From assembly GCA_014796735.1 (NCBI GenBank), contig JAAVIG010000190.1, positions 1 to 7,720 on the forward strand: a DNA stretch of 7,720 nt, in the 5' to 3' direction. Source of the stretch: Oscillospiraceae bacterium (lineage in GTDB: Bacteria; Bacillota; Clostridia; Oscillospirales; Ruminococcaceae). The position numbers and the translations under genes are program-made. This document shows positions 1 through 5,178 of this stretch, one piece after another (positions within the stretch are counted from its first letter, which is position 1; each line of letters begins with the position of its first letter). The notes under the pieces are model-generated. The model was not told where the DNA came from. It searched no databases and saw only the letters and a program-made list of their open reading frames with translations.

Positions 1-115
1 AATACTATTATCCAATTAAAAACTTGAAAAAATGGTTTTAATTGGATAATAGTGCTTTGGGTGTAATATCCATTTAAACTTTGATTTTATATTGTGTTTA
101 AATGGATATTAGTAT
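1..115. repeat. Double-hairpin element A
   Basis: Two stem-loops stand in tandem. The first pairs 4-21 with 36-53 (18 bp, no mismatch, 14-nt loop); the second pairs 64-79 with 96-111 (16 bp, no mismatch, 16-nt loop). The linker holds GCTTTGGGTG. The layout and anchor bases (AATACTA at the left edge, TAGTG, TTTNGGGTG, TTTAAACT, GGAT, GTAT) match the double hairpin in the toxin-like leader at 4924-5019, in the same orientation, but the stems differ and still pair. No open reading frame crosses it and no toxin-like ORF follows. It lies past the 3' end of the leftward operon and could sit in that transcript's 3' end, but no T-run makes it a classical terminator. The element may continue left of the window. 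Confidence 0.75.
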
Positions 116-145
116 AATAAGCTCCAAATATTATACAATGCAGTA

Positions 146-943
146 TTAAACCCTTATATCAAGGTCGGCAATTACTGCTTCCAAACCGTTTTTATCCTCT
201 TCGTTATCCGCGCTGACATTGACCCCGTTTTCCTCGTCTTTGTCAATGATGACCGCGCCCTTGAACTTATCGCCGAAACGCTTTTTGCATATTTTTTCCG
301 TTTTCGCGCGCAATTCGGTCTTTTCGGACTTGCCGTGCTTATCGGTCTTTTCCGCTTTTTCAGCCTGTTCCGCCTTTTCTTCCTTAGCCGCAGTGCGCTT
401 TTCTTCAAGCTCAGCCTTTTCCTCTTTCTTAGCCTTATTTTCCTCGCGTATCTTTTCCGCTTTCTCGTTCATTTTTTCAAGCTGGGATTTTGAATCGTCC
501 TTTTGAGTTATACACCAGCCGCCTATACCGCCGTCCTTATCTATGAACCAACCTTTTGCCACAACATGCCAGCCGCCCGCTTCCACCGAACGCACAAACT
601 GTTCGTCCAGATCCTTCATAGCAGCGATATTTTCCTCATACTCCTTTTCCAACTCGGGATCGTTGGCCATTTTCGCCAAGAACTGCGGAGAAATCGCAAC
701 ATTGGTGGTTGAATTTGAGCCGTATCTCATTCCCATGGAATAATTTGCGCCGACAAAGCTGTAGCCCTCATATTTTTTGGAGAGGTACGCCAATTCGTCC
801 GCCGCCGTTTTGCGGGAGGAGGTGGTCTGTGCGGTTTTAGCCGTTTCCTTTGCCGCTTCCGATCCCTTTGCCGCGGCTGTCTGATTTTTTGTATTTGCGG
901 AGCTTGTGTAATTGCTGTAATTATTGCTAATCGTCATTGACAT
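146..943 (-). CDS. DUF6033-like protein with a Lys/Glu-rich tail
   Basis: A 265-residue protein of unknown function. The N-terminal ~45 residues are Ser/Thr/Asn/Ala-rich and look disordered. Residues ~47-150 hold the recognisable part: LAYLSKKYEGY, then ISPQFLAKMANDPELEKEYE, then a stretch ending KGWFIDKDGGIGGWCITQ. From memory this matches DUF6033-type proteins of Clostridia; no search was run. Residues ~152-220 are dominated by Lys, Glu and Ala and probably form a long charged helix or coiled coil. No signal peptide or membrane segment is visible, so a cytoplasmic location is inferred. The start at 943 follows GGGGG with 8 nt between. It begins 24 nt after the M56 gene's stop, so it is probably the third gene of the blaI-like operon and may be its effector or target; that role is inference. 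Confidence 0.8.
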   Translation of the reverse strand: MSMTISNNYSNYTSSANTKNQTAAAKGSEAAKETAKTAQTTSSRKTAADELAYLSKKYEGYSFVGANYSMGMRYGSNSTTNVAISPQFLAKMANDPELEKEYEENIAAMKDLDEQFVRSVEAGGWHVVAKGWFIDKDGGIGGWCITQKDDSKSQLEKMNEKAEKIREENKAKKEEKAELEEKRTAAKEEKAEQAEKAEKTDKHGKSEKTELRAKTEKICKKRFGDKFKGAVIIDKDEENGVNVSADNEEDKNGLEAVIADLDIRV

Positions 944-967
944 AATATTGTCCCCCTTAAGTGTTTA

Positions 968-2221
968 TTAAATCAGTTTTAAAATGCGGCTGAAAATATC
1001 CTCTGTTTCCACATAGTCAATTTTTATGACTGCTTCTTCCGAATCCGCCGTTTCCAAATATCCGAAGCCTCCGCTTCCCGCGCCTATCCCGGGAAGCTTG
1101 TAAAAGCCGTCCAAATAAATATGGATATTTTTGCCCGAAATGCCGCTGTTATAAATAAATTCGCTTAATGCCGAAGCTTCTATGTAGATATAATTTTCGT
1201 CATAGTATACCGCTTCTCTTAAGTTCTCGTTATCCTTTGAAAAGATTGTTTCCGTTTCCTCATCGTAAATCACAATACAGTGATGCAAATTATATCTGCT
1301 GTAAGAAACGTTCCGCGTCCAAAGAACCGTCCCCGCCGCACACAGCGTTATTGCCCCCAAAACAGCGAAAACAACCGAATTTTTATAGGGCTTATACGCG
1401 GTGATTCTTTCAAACCTGCGCTTTATATTTCTGTATTCAATATCTCCCGCAAAAGCAGCGTATATATTGAATTTTTTGCCCTCGGACTTCAAAAGCCTTA
1501 TGCTCTTTAATAAAAGCTGCCCGTAATCATACATACTTCTCCCGCTCTTTTTTATGGTAACAAGGTCGCAGATTTCCTCCATATCCTCGCGAAGGTATCT
1601 CGCGCCGAGGGTAAGAAACGGGTTTATCCATAACAGCGCACGCAAAATGTCCCAAAGGAAGTAAATCAGCAGATGACCGAGTTTTATATGGGTCTTTTCG
1701 TGAAGCAAAACACTTTTCAGCTCCTCCTCGGTATACTCCTCCGTTATCACATTTGGCAGTACCGTTTTGGGCTTAAATACCCCTATAACAAAAGGCGTTA
1801 TGGGAAGGTCGGTCACATAGACAAACGTGTTCAAAACTTCTCTTTTTTCAAGACCCAAGACCGATTTTTTAAGCTTTATTCTCCTGCGAAACAGCACCGC
1901 ACCGTATACAAGAGCGACAGACAGATACAGCACGCACACAAGAGTGTTCATAAACAAAACCGTCTGCCACGAAAACAGCCTTACGCCTATCTCGCTTTCG
2001 TAAAAAAACTTAAGCTTCCCCACAAAAAGCACGGGAATAAACAGGCTCCACAGCGCGCCTTTCAAAAACACACGATTTTTAAAAACCGTTTTCCGCAGCA
2101 CAAAGACAACCGCAAAAACCGCGTAGGAAAAAGTCGCACACCTTACAAGCTGTATGGCGTAATAGACAGAGCATATATTTAAAAATTGCAGTCCGCTGCC
2201 GAAGAAATCACCTGCCGTCAT
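968..2221 (-). CDS. M56 (BlaR1/MecR1-like) membrane metallopeptidase
   Basis: A 417-residue membrane protein of the BlaR1/MecR1 peptidase family M56. The zinc motif HEKTH is at residues 174-178 and the downstream acidic motif REDMEEICD at 211-219, which should supply the third metal ligand. The family block ITPFVIGVFKPKTVLP precedes it (141-156). Hydrophobic segments appear near 30-42, 56-68, 86-110, 184-199 and 283-300. The last ~117 residues after the final membrane segment are presumably extracellular but lack the penicillin-binding sensor domain (~250 residues with an SxxK motif) of true BlaR1, so the signal is unlikely to be a beta-lactam. The start ATG overlaps the repressor's stop as ATGA, so the two are translationally coupled. 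In this family the peptidase inactivates its cognate repressor on signal; that is expected here, not shown. Confidence 0.92.
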   Translation of the reverse strand: MTAGDFFGSGLQFLNICSVYYAIQLVRCATFSYAVFAVVFVLRKTVFKNRVFLKGALWSLFIPVLFVGKLKFFYESEIGVRLFSWQTVLFMNTLVCVLYLSVALVYGAVLFRRRIKLKKSVLGLEKREVLNTFVYVTDLPITPFVIGVFKPKTVLPNVITEEYTEEELKSVLLHEKTHIKLGHLLIYFLWDILRALLWINPFLTLGARYLREDMEEICDLVTIKKSGRSMYDYGQLLLKSIRLLKSEGKKFNIYAAFAGDIEYRNIKRRFERITAYKPYKNSVVFAVLGAITLCAAGTVLWTRNVSYSRYNLHHCIVIYDEETETIFSKDNENLREAVYYDENYIYIEASALSEFIYNSGISGKNIHIYLDGFYKLPGIGAGSGGFGYLETADSEEAVIKIDYVETEDIFSRILKLI

Positions 2222-2622
2222 TCTTTTTCCTTATCCTTTTCTTTGCACCGCTTAAGGATTTCCTCCAATTCAAGGAGCTGTTCTTCGGTAAGCTCCGCGC
2301 TCTGCAATAATGCCGCCATTGCGTTTTTCCCGCTGCCCTCAAAATAGCTGTCCACAAACTTCCTGCTTTTTTCCTTCTGACACTCTTCCTTTGATTTCAC
2401 AACGGAATAATGATATACCCTTAAGTCGTACTCGTCCACGGTATAGCTTAAAACGCCTTTTTGACACAAGCGGTTAATTAAAACCCTTACCATTCGGGGA
2501 GACATATTCGCTTTATCCTGTATTTTTTTAATAACGTCCTTAGCCGTCAAAGACATATCGCTTGCCCAAAACACCTCCATAATCAGCCATTCGCTTTGGC
2601 TGGGTGTCAATTCCTTTTCCAT
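2218..2622 (-). CDS. BlaI/MecI/CopY-family transcriptional repressor
   Basis: A 134-residue winged-helix repressor, close to the usual family length. The start of the family is visible in LTPSQSEWLIMEVFW (5-19), followed by the recognition-helix region MSPRMVRVLINRLCQKGVL (40-58), the wing around 60-73, and a C-terminal dimerisation helix ending in ELTEEQLLELEEILKR (110-125). Such proteins bind dyad operators as dimers and are cleaved or released when their M56 partner is activated. The Asn-Phe bond cut in MecI seems to be Ala-Leu here (104-105) by alignment from memory, so the cleavage site, if any, may differ. GGAGA lies 8 nt upstream of the ATG. It heads the leftward operon and probably represses it by binding the palindrome on the promoter. 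Confidence 0.93.
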   Translation of the reverse strand: MEKELTPSQSEWLIMEVFWASDMSLTAKDVIKKIQDKANMSPRMVRVLINRLCQKGVLSYTVDEYDLRVYHYSVVKSKEECQKEKSRKFVDSYFEGSGKNAMAALLQSAELTEEQLLELEEILKRCKEKDKEKE

Positions 2623-2678
2623 GCCGACGCTCTCCTTTTTTATTAGATAAGTTTAAAATTTGTTAATGTTTGTTCCCG

Positions 2679-2691
2679 TATATGAAATATA
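2679..2691. promoter_or_regulatory. Candidate repressor operator
   Basis: Palindrome TATAT-GAA-ATATA covering the -10 box and the expected transcription start of the repressor operon. It is the only clear dyad at the right place for autoregulation. It is AT-rich and does not contain the TACAnnTGTA core of classical BlaI/CopY operators, so the assignment is tentative. Confidence 0.4.
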
Positions 2692-2714
2692 TCACATTTT
2701 CTTTCGGTTGTCAA
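2686..2714 (-). promoter_or_regulatory. Promoter of the blaI-M56 operon
   Basis: Reading leftward, a perfect -35 TTGACA (2709-2714), a 17-bp spacer and a -10 TATATT (2686-2691) preceded by TGA, an extended -10. The start of transcription is expected near 2679, about 55 nt before the repressor ATG. Confidence 0.85.
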
Positions 2715-2784
2715 TAGAAAAACAAAAATTTTCAGCTTTGGGGGACAATGATATATTCACGCGGTAAAAGTAAAAAATAATAAG

Positions 2785-2813
2785 TAGACATTTATTCCAT
2801 TTTATGGTATAAT
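2785..2813 (+). promoter_or_regulatory. Promoter P1 of repeat copy 1
   Basis: TAGACA (2785-2790), 17-bp spacer, TATAAT (2808-2813) with TGG just before it (extended -10). It lies at the left edge of repeat copy 1 and points into the pseudogene/403-residue gene cassette. It is divergent from the blaI-like promoter. Confidence 0.7.
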
Positions 2814-2916
2814 AACCTCAGACCGCAGAAAGAGGAAGATATTATTTTAATGTCTGAGAACATTTTACCGTTTCAGTGGAATCGTTCGCTTCGCTCACTC
2901 TTTTTATGGTATAATA
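2807..2916 (+). repeat. 110-bp direct repeat, copy 1
   Basis: Matches 4694-4803 over 110 bp with six substitutions and no gap by eye (about 95% identity). It runs from one TATAATA box to a second. Inside are an inverted repeat CTCAGAC/GTCTGAG (2817-2823 and 2852-2858), a purine-rich AGAGGAAG, an ATG at 2850 and a GTTCGCTTCGCTCAC stretch before a T5 run. Unlike copy 2, the frame from 2850 does not stop inside the repeat. Confidence 0.9.
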
Positions 2917-2951
2917 AATTCAAACTGTGGAATATTTTTAATTTATTTTAA
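2850..2951 (+). CDS. Possible 33-codon ORF across repeat copy 1
   Basis: An ATG 12 nt after AGAGGAAG opens a 33-codon frame (MSENILPF at the start, FKLW near residue 24) rich in aromatic, Leu and basic residues. It ends at TAA 2949-2951. The corresponding frame in repeat copy 2 stops after eight codons through CAG to TAG. The spacing from the purine-rich stretch is long and the start codon lies in an inverted-repeat arm, so translation is doubtful. The in-frame FKLW is shared with the leader ORF at 4916-5020, where it comes from a similar DNA stretch. It could be a fortuitous frame in a regulatory region. Confidence 0.2.
   Translation: MSENILPFQWNRSLRSLFLWYNKFKLWNIFNLF
2907..2915 (+). promoter_or_regulatory. 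Extended -10 promoter P2 of repeat copy 1
   Basis: TGG-TATAAT (TATAAT 2910-2915) at the right end of repeat copy 1. No good -35 hexamer lies 16-18 bp upstream, so it would depend on the extended -10. It lies 73 nt before the pseudogene ATG. The equivalent box in copy 2 (4794-4802) leads into the toxin-like locus. Confidence 0.5.
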
Positions 2952-2987
2952 CGTTTGGAATTATTTTGCCGTTTTAGGAGAAACCAA

Positions 2988-3392
2988 ATGAGAACCGTTT
3001 TTTTCGCGAGGACGATTATGATATGAAATAGCTTTTACCGCTGTCTGCGGTAGGCGGGTTCTTGGACAAATATACAAAAACGAGACCTTCGATTTAGCGC
3101 GTACCGATAATTTAAGCTCTTCGGGTACTCATACAAACGAGGACGCGGAAAAGTCTCTGCTCAACCTAAAGCTTGCATCTCAAAAACTTAGGGATACTAT
3201 TTTCTTTATTCCCGCTTCTGATAAGTTCGAAACAGGCTGCAATGATTTCGGGAGAAAATTCGAGTATATAACGCAGTAGGTACCGACAAAGGCGCCGCGG
3301 TATACCGGTCTGATGACGGTAACGATATTGAAGAGTATAAAAGAATACCTAATATAAAAACCTATAAAACCGAAAGGAAGCAATCAAAATGA
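2988..3392 (+). pseudogene. Frameshifted small gene upstream of the 403-residue gene
   Basis: A good Shine-Dalgarno (AGGAG, 2976-2980) precedes ATG 2988, but the frame stops after 12 codons. Protein-like sequence continues through three frames, each reached by a one-base loss: near the T7 run 2998-3004, near 3019-3022, and near 3260. The third frame carries readable stretches such as NEDAEKSLLNLKLASQKL, and the last ends with GTDKGAAVYRSDDGNDIEEY. The three losses add up to one codon, so the final frame equals the starting frame, and its TGA (3390-3392) overlaps the next gene's ATG as ATGA. That overlap argues this was a real, coupled gene of about 135 residues. The family is not recognised. 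Either it is decayed, or the frameshifts are sequencing errors. The exact lesion sites are estimates. Confidence 0.65.
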
Positions 3393-4600
3393 AGCTTAAC
3401 GTTTTTGACGAATCATGGAAACAGAATCGGGTCACCGAATACGAAGCCGATCCCTTAAACCCCGAAAAAGCTCTCGGCTATGTATTGGTTTACCTGTCAG
3501 ATTCACTTGAGATCGAAAACAGGATAGAAAACGAGCATATCTTCTGTCCCGATTTCAATATGTCGCTTATCCCGAGAATCGGAAGAATCACCGAGAAAAA
3601 TATTATACTGAACTTTGCCCTGTACGCTCCGCAATGGGGCAGGGAGCTGTTTGAAAGCAGCATAGGAGTAGCCGATTCTCCAAAGCAGGCTGTCAGCGTA
3701 GCCGTTGATTCCTTTTTGTTTACTTTTGTAAACGCCGTTTCCAAAATGGAAGCCGAGGGAGAAAAGGGCGCCAACGAAAATATAGCTACTATTTTCGCGG
3801 GAAAGACCCGTAACTGGAACGTATACTTCAGCGATGTCGCCGCAACGGGAGACGCCCCTGACGCCGACGCCGATATTTATTGGGACAAGCTCAAAAAGCC
3901 GATAATAAAACGACTCGGCAACCAAAAGATTTGCTACGTTAAAATATACGTGGCTAAAGCGGGCGGAAAGATTTCGGCGGAATGCCGCATTGACAGCATA
4001 TTGTGTGAGGAACTGTGCGTGATCGTTGCAAAAATGGCGGAACAGTGGGCAGTGAACACATTTGCTTCTCACCAGATGTTTTTCTGTATACGTCAGGACG
4101 ACAGCACCGTTACGGAATATCCGTACTTTTGCCCGGAGGGTAAGGCGAAGCTTAAAAGCAAGGTAAAAACCGCGGTCGATATGATATTTGAGGAATCCGC
4201 CAACGTCAGCGGCGACAGCTTGCTTCCCAAGATAAAGGAAAAGATCGGAGACGGAACTCTTGCGGCGGAATGTCTGTACTTCCTGCCCGAGATCTGCGCG
4301 GAACACGCTTTCAGCCAGGTAAAGCATGCCGATACCATTAGTATTGCCATAGGTGAAAGAAAAGAAAAGACTTATTATAAAGTTCAGATTGCGGATTACT
4401 GGCAGCTACACCACGCCTTGTTTGAACTGTTTAACGAGGGCGCGTTCGGAAAAAACACCAATGAAATTTATAAAACGTTTGTGGACAAAAGCGCCATCAA
4501 AAACGCTATTATGCAGTTAGAGGGAAAGAAAACTACAATGAAAAACATAAGCATGTCTCCGCTGACGTTTAGGTTTGATGAGGATTTTACCGTAAGATAA
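3389..4600 (+). CDS. Hypothetical protein, possibly DUF6348-like
   Basis: A 403-residue protein of unknown function, without signal peptide or membrane helices, so presumably cytoplasmic. Two alpha/beta portions are visible: an N-terminal one (~25-135) with FALYAPQWGRELFE at 76-89 and PKQAVSVAVDSFLFTFVNAV at 98-117, and a central one (~165-270) with CYVKIYVAKAGGKISAECRI at 182-201, AEQWAVNTFASHQMFFCIRQ at 217-236 and EYPYF. The Trp-rich, Ile/Val-patterned style recalls DUF6348 proteins from memory; this was not tested. A C-terminal part (~275-403) is mixed helix and strand and ends FRFDEDFTV. No catalytic motif stands out. The start follows AAAGGAAG and overlaps the stop of the broken upstream gene as ATGA. 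A strong terminator follows 5 nt after the stop. It stands alone between two copies of the 110-bp repeat, which suggests a transferable cassette. Confidence 0.8.
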   Translation: MKLNVFDESWKQNRVTEYEADPLNPEKALGYVLVYLSDSLEIENRIENEHIFCPDFNMSLIPRIGRITEKNIILNFALYAPQWGRELFESSIGVADSPKQAVSVAVDSFLFTFVNAVSKMEAEGEKGANENIATIFAGKTRNWNVYFSDVAATGDAPDADADIYWDKLKKPIIKRLGNQKICYVKIYVAKAGGKISAECRIDSILCEELCVIVAKMAEQWAVNTFASHQMFFCIRQDDSTVTEYPYFCPEGKAKLKSKVKTAVDMIFEESANVSGDSLLPKIKEKIGDGTLAAECLYFLPEICAEHAFSQVKHADTISIAIGERKEKTYYKVQIADYWQLHHALFELFNEGAFGKNTNEIYKTFVDKSAIKNAIMQLEGKKTTMKNISMSPLTFRFDEDFTVR

Positions 4601-4605
4601 AAGAT

Positions 4606-4651
4606 AAAAAACATCTGCCAAAAACTTATGCGTTTTTGGCAGATGTTTTTT
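4606..4651. terminator. Strong bidirectional terminator
   Basis: Perfect 20-bp stem (4606-4625 with 4632-4651) with a six-base loop TTATGC. The GC core GCCA/TGGC is flanked by A-runs and T-runs on both sides, so it should end transcription from both strands. It closes the 403-residue gene and insulates the next promoter. Confidence 0.95.
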
Positions 4652-4671
4652 AGTTAGTGAAATAAGCTTTA

Positions 4672-4700
4672 TTGACAGCAAAGGAAAAATATAGTATAAT
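4672..4700 (+). promoter_or_regulatory. Promoter P1 of repeat copy 2
   Basis: Consensus sigma-A promoter: TTGACA (4672-4677), 17-bp spacer, TATAAT (4695-4700). It starts just after the terminator and reads through repeat copy 2 toward the leader and toxin-like ORFs. It is closer to consensus than the P1 of copy 1. Confidence 0.88.
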
Positions 4701-4803
4701 AACCTCAGACAGCGGAAAGAGGAAGATATTATTTTAATGTCTGAGAACATTTTATCGTTTTAGAGGAATCGTTCGCTTCGCTCACTCTTTTTATGATATA
4801 ATA
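4694..4803 (+). repeat. 110-bp direct repeat, copy 2
   Basis: Second copy of the repeat at 2807-2916 (six differences in 110). It carries the same CTCAGAC/GTCTGAG inverted repeat (4704-4710 and 4739-4745). The ATG at 4737 opens only eight codons (MSENILSF) before TAG. The two copies bracket the pseudogene and the 403-residue gene, 1777 bp between them. Confidence 0.9.
4794..4802 (+). promoter_or_regulatory. Extended -10 promoter P2 of the toxin-like locus
   Basis: TGA-TATAAT (TATAAT 4797-4802) at the right end of repeat copy 2. A start near 4808 would place a TGAGG-GAAA-CCTCA hairpin at the very 5' end of the RNA, which supports this being the real start of the toxin-like mRNA. There is no good -35 box, so it relies on the extended -10 and may be secondary to P1. 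Confidence 0.55.
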
Positions 4804-4808
4804 CCGAT

Positions 4809-4910
4809 TGAGGGAAACCTCACCATGAGAGGACCTTAGGCGATAGGCGGTCAATAAAGCTCCCGAACGGCGCGCAAATACCCTTTCTGCCGTTATATGA
4901 AGGGAGGCGA
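4809..4910 (+). promoter_or_regulatory. Structured 5' leader of the toxin-like mRNA
   Basis: Three foldable parts are visible. A 5-bp stem with a GAAA tetraloop (4809-4822) would cap the 5' end. GACC (4832-4835) can pair with GGTC (4849-4852). AACGGC (4866-4871) pairs with GCCGTT (4889-4894), with CCCTT (4881-4885) in its loop able to pair with AAGGG (4900-4904), part of the Shine-Dalgarno of the leader ORF. CTCCC (4860-4864) is a rival partner for GGGAG (4902-4906). The leader could thus lower access to the ribosome binding site, as in known type I toxin mRNAs. Folding was judged by eye. Confidence 0.5.
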
Positions 4911-4915
4911 TAGAA

Positions 4916-5020
4916 GTGTATCTAATACTAATCCCTTTGAAAACTGTGGGATTAGTGTTTAGGGTGCAATCCCTTTTTAAACTGTGGGTATTACGTCAGT
5001 TTAAAAAAGGATTGGTATGA
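4916..5020 (+). CDS. 34-codon leader ORF coupled to the toxin-like gene
   Basis: A GTG start 8 nt after a very strong Shine-Dalgarno (AAGGGAGG, 4900-4907) opens a 34-codon frame that ends TGA at 5018-5020, overlapping the toxin-like ATG as ATGA. The peptide begins MYLILIPLKT, contains FKLWVLRQFK and is hydrophobic with several basic residues. The frame runs straight through both hairpins of element B. Its likely purpose is to let ribosomes melt hairpin 2, which buries the next gene's ribosome binding site; the peptide itself may not matter. A role as a second toxin or membrane peptide cannot be excluded. Because element A lacks an open frame at the same place, coding is probably a secondary property of this hairpin pair. 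Confidence 0.6.
   Translation: MYLILIPLKTVGLVFRVQSLFKLWVLRQFKKGLV
4924..5019 (+). promoter_or_regulatory. Double-hairpin element B, translation control of the toxin-like gene
   Basis: Hairpin 1 pairs 4927-4935 with 4948-4956 (9 bp, 12-nt loop). Hairpin 2 pairs 4968-4984 with 4997-5013 (16 of 17 positions, one C/A mismatch, 12-nt loop). The AAGGA ribosome binding site of the toxin-like ORF (5007-5011) is inside the 3' arm of hairpin 2. The left part of each hairpin also forms a direct repeat (AATCCCTTT, AAACTGTGGG), so the 3' arm could pair with either one, less well with the first. Layout matches element A at 1-115. Confidence 0.7.
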
Positions 5021-5097
5021 CATTATCGGATTTTATCCAGTTACTTACATTGTTTATCGTTCTTCTTGATTTTTTAAAAAAAGATAAGAAGAAATAA
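5017..5097 (+). CDS. Small hydrophobic peptide, likely type I toxin (holin-like)
   Basis: A 26-residue peptide starting MTLSDFIQLLTLFIVLLDF and ending in a KKDKKK-type lysine tail: a short membrane-spanning stretch (about residues 6-20) and a positive C-terminus. This is the style of small Firmicute type I toxins such as the putative holin-like and Fst/TxpA groups, which insert in the membrane; the family match is from memory. AAGGA sits 5 nt before the ATG but is held in hairpin 2, and the ATG overlaps the leader ORF's stop, so expression should depend on leader translation. A bidirectional terminator begins 3 nt after the stop, followed by a convergent antisense RNA gene. That arrangement is the main evidence that it is a real gene rather than a chance ORF. 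Confidence 0.72.
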   Translation: MTLSDFIQLLTLFIVLLDFLKKDKKK

Positions 5098-5178
5098 TAA
5101 ATAGCCGCCATTCCAAGCTCACAACTTAATGGCGGTTATTTTATCGTACATTAGGGAGCGACCGTCTATCGTCCTCTC
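5095..5178 (-). ncRNA. Candidate antisense antitoxin RNA
   Basis: A transcript of about 85 nt is predicted from the minus-strand promoter at 5185-5213 to just past the shared terminator. It is complementary to the toxin-like mRNA over the terminator hairpin. It also contains UCGCUCCCU (complement of 5153-5161), which can pair with the leader ORF's Shine-Dalgarno region AGGGAGGCGA (4901-4910) with one bulged G. This two-contact design, overlap at the terminator plus a short match at the ribosome binding site, resembles the par locus of plasmid pAD1 (Fst/RNAII). No meaningful ORF is present; an ATG near its 5' end opens only four codons. Transcript ends are predicted from promoter and terminator positions. 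Confidence 0.7.
5099..5142. terminator. Bidirectional terminator shared by toxin-like mRNA and antisense RNA
   Basis: Stem ATAGCCGCCATT (5101-5112) with AATGGCGGTTAT (5128-5139), 12 pairs including one G-U, extended by two A-T pairs; the loop can form a small inner AAG/CTT stem. TTATTTTAT follows on the plus strand and CTATTTATTATTTC on the minus strand. It should end both convergent transcripts and gives them about 40 nt of perfect complementarity. Confidence 0.9.

Noticed and set aside
1..120. CRISPR or intrinsic terminator reading of the hairpins at the left edge.
   Set aside because: There are two different inverted repeats, not regularly spaced identical repeats, and no T-run follows either stem on either strand.
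1673..2182. Plus-strand 169-codon frame opposite the M56 gene.
   Set aside because: It is very rich in Lys, Arg, Tyr and His, the usual mark of an antisense shadow of a membrane-protein gene, and it has no start signals.
2876..2905. GTTCGCTTCGCTCAC followed by T5 as an intrinsic terminator in the 110-bp repeat (also 4766-4792).
   Set aside because: The possible stem is only about four pairs, and the upstream arm differs between the two copies without keeping a good stem.
3503..4327. Long open frame on the minus strand opposite the 403-residue gene (274 codons).
   Set aside because: It lies wholly inside the plus-strand gene, has no ribosome binding site, and its translation has no recognisable domain. 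The plus-strand frame has Shine-Dalgarno, coupling and terminator.
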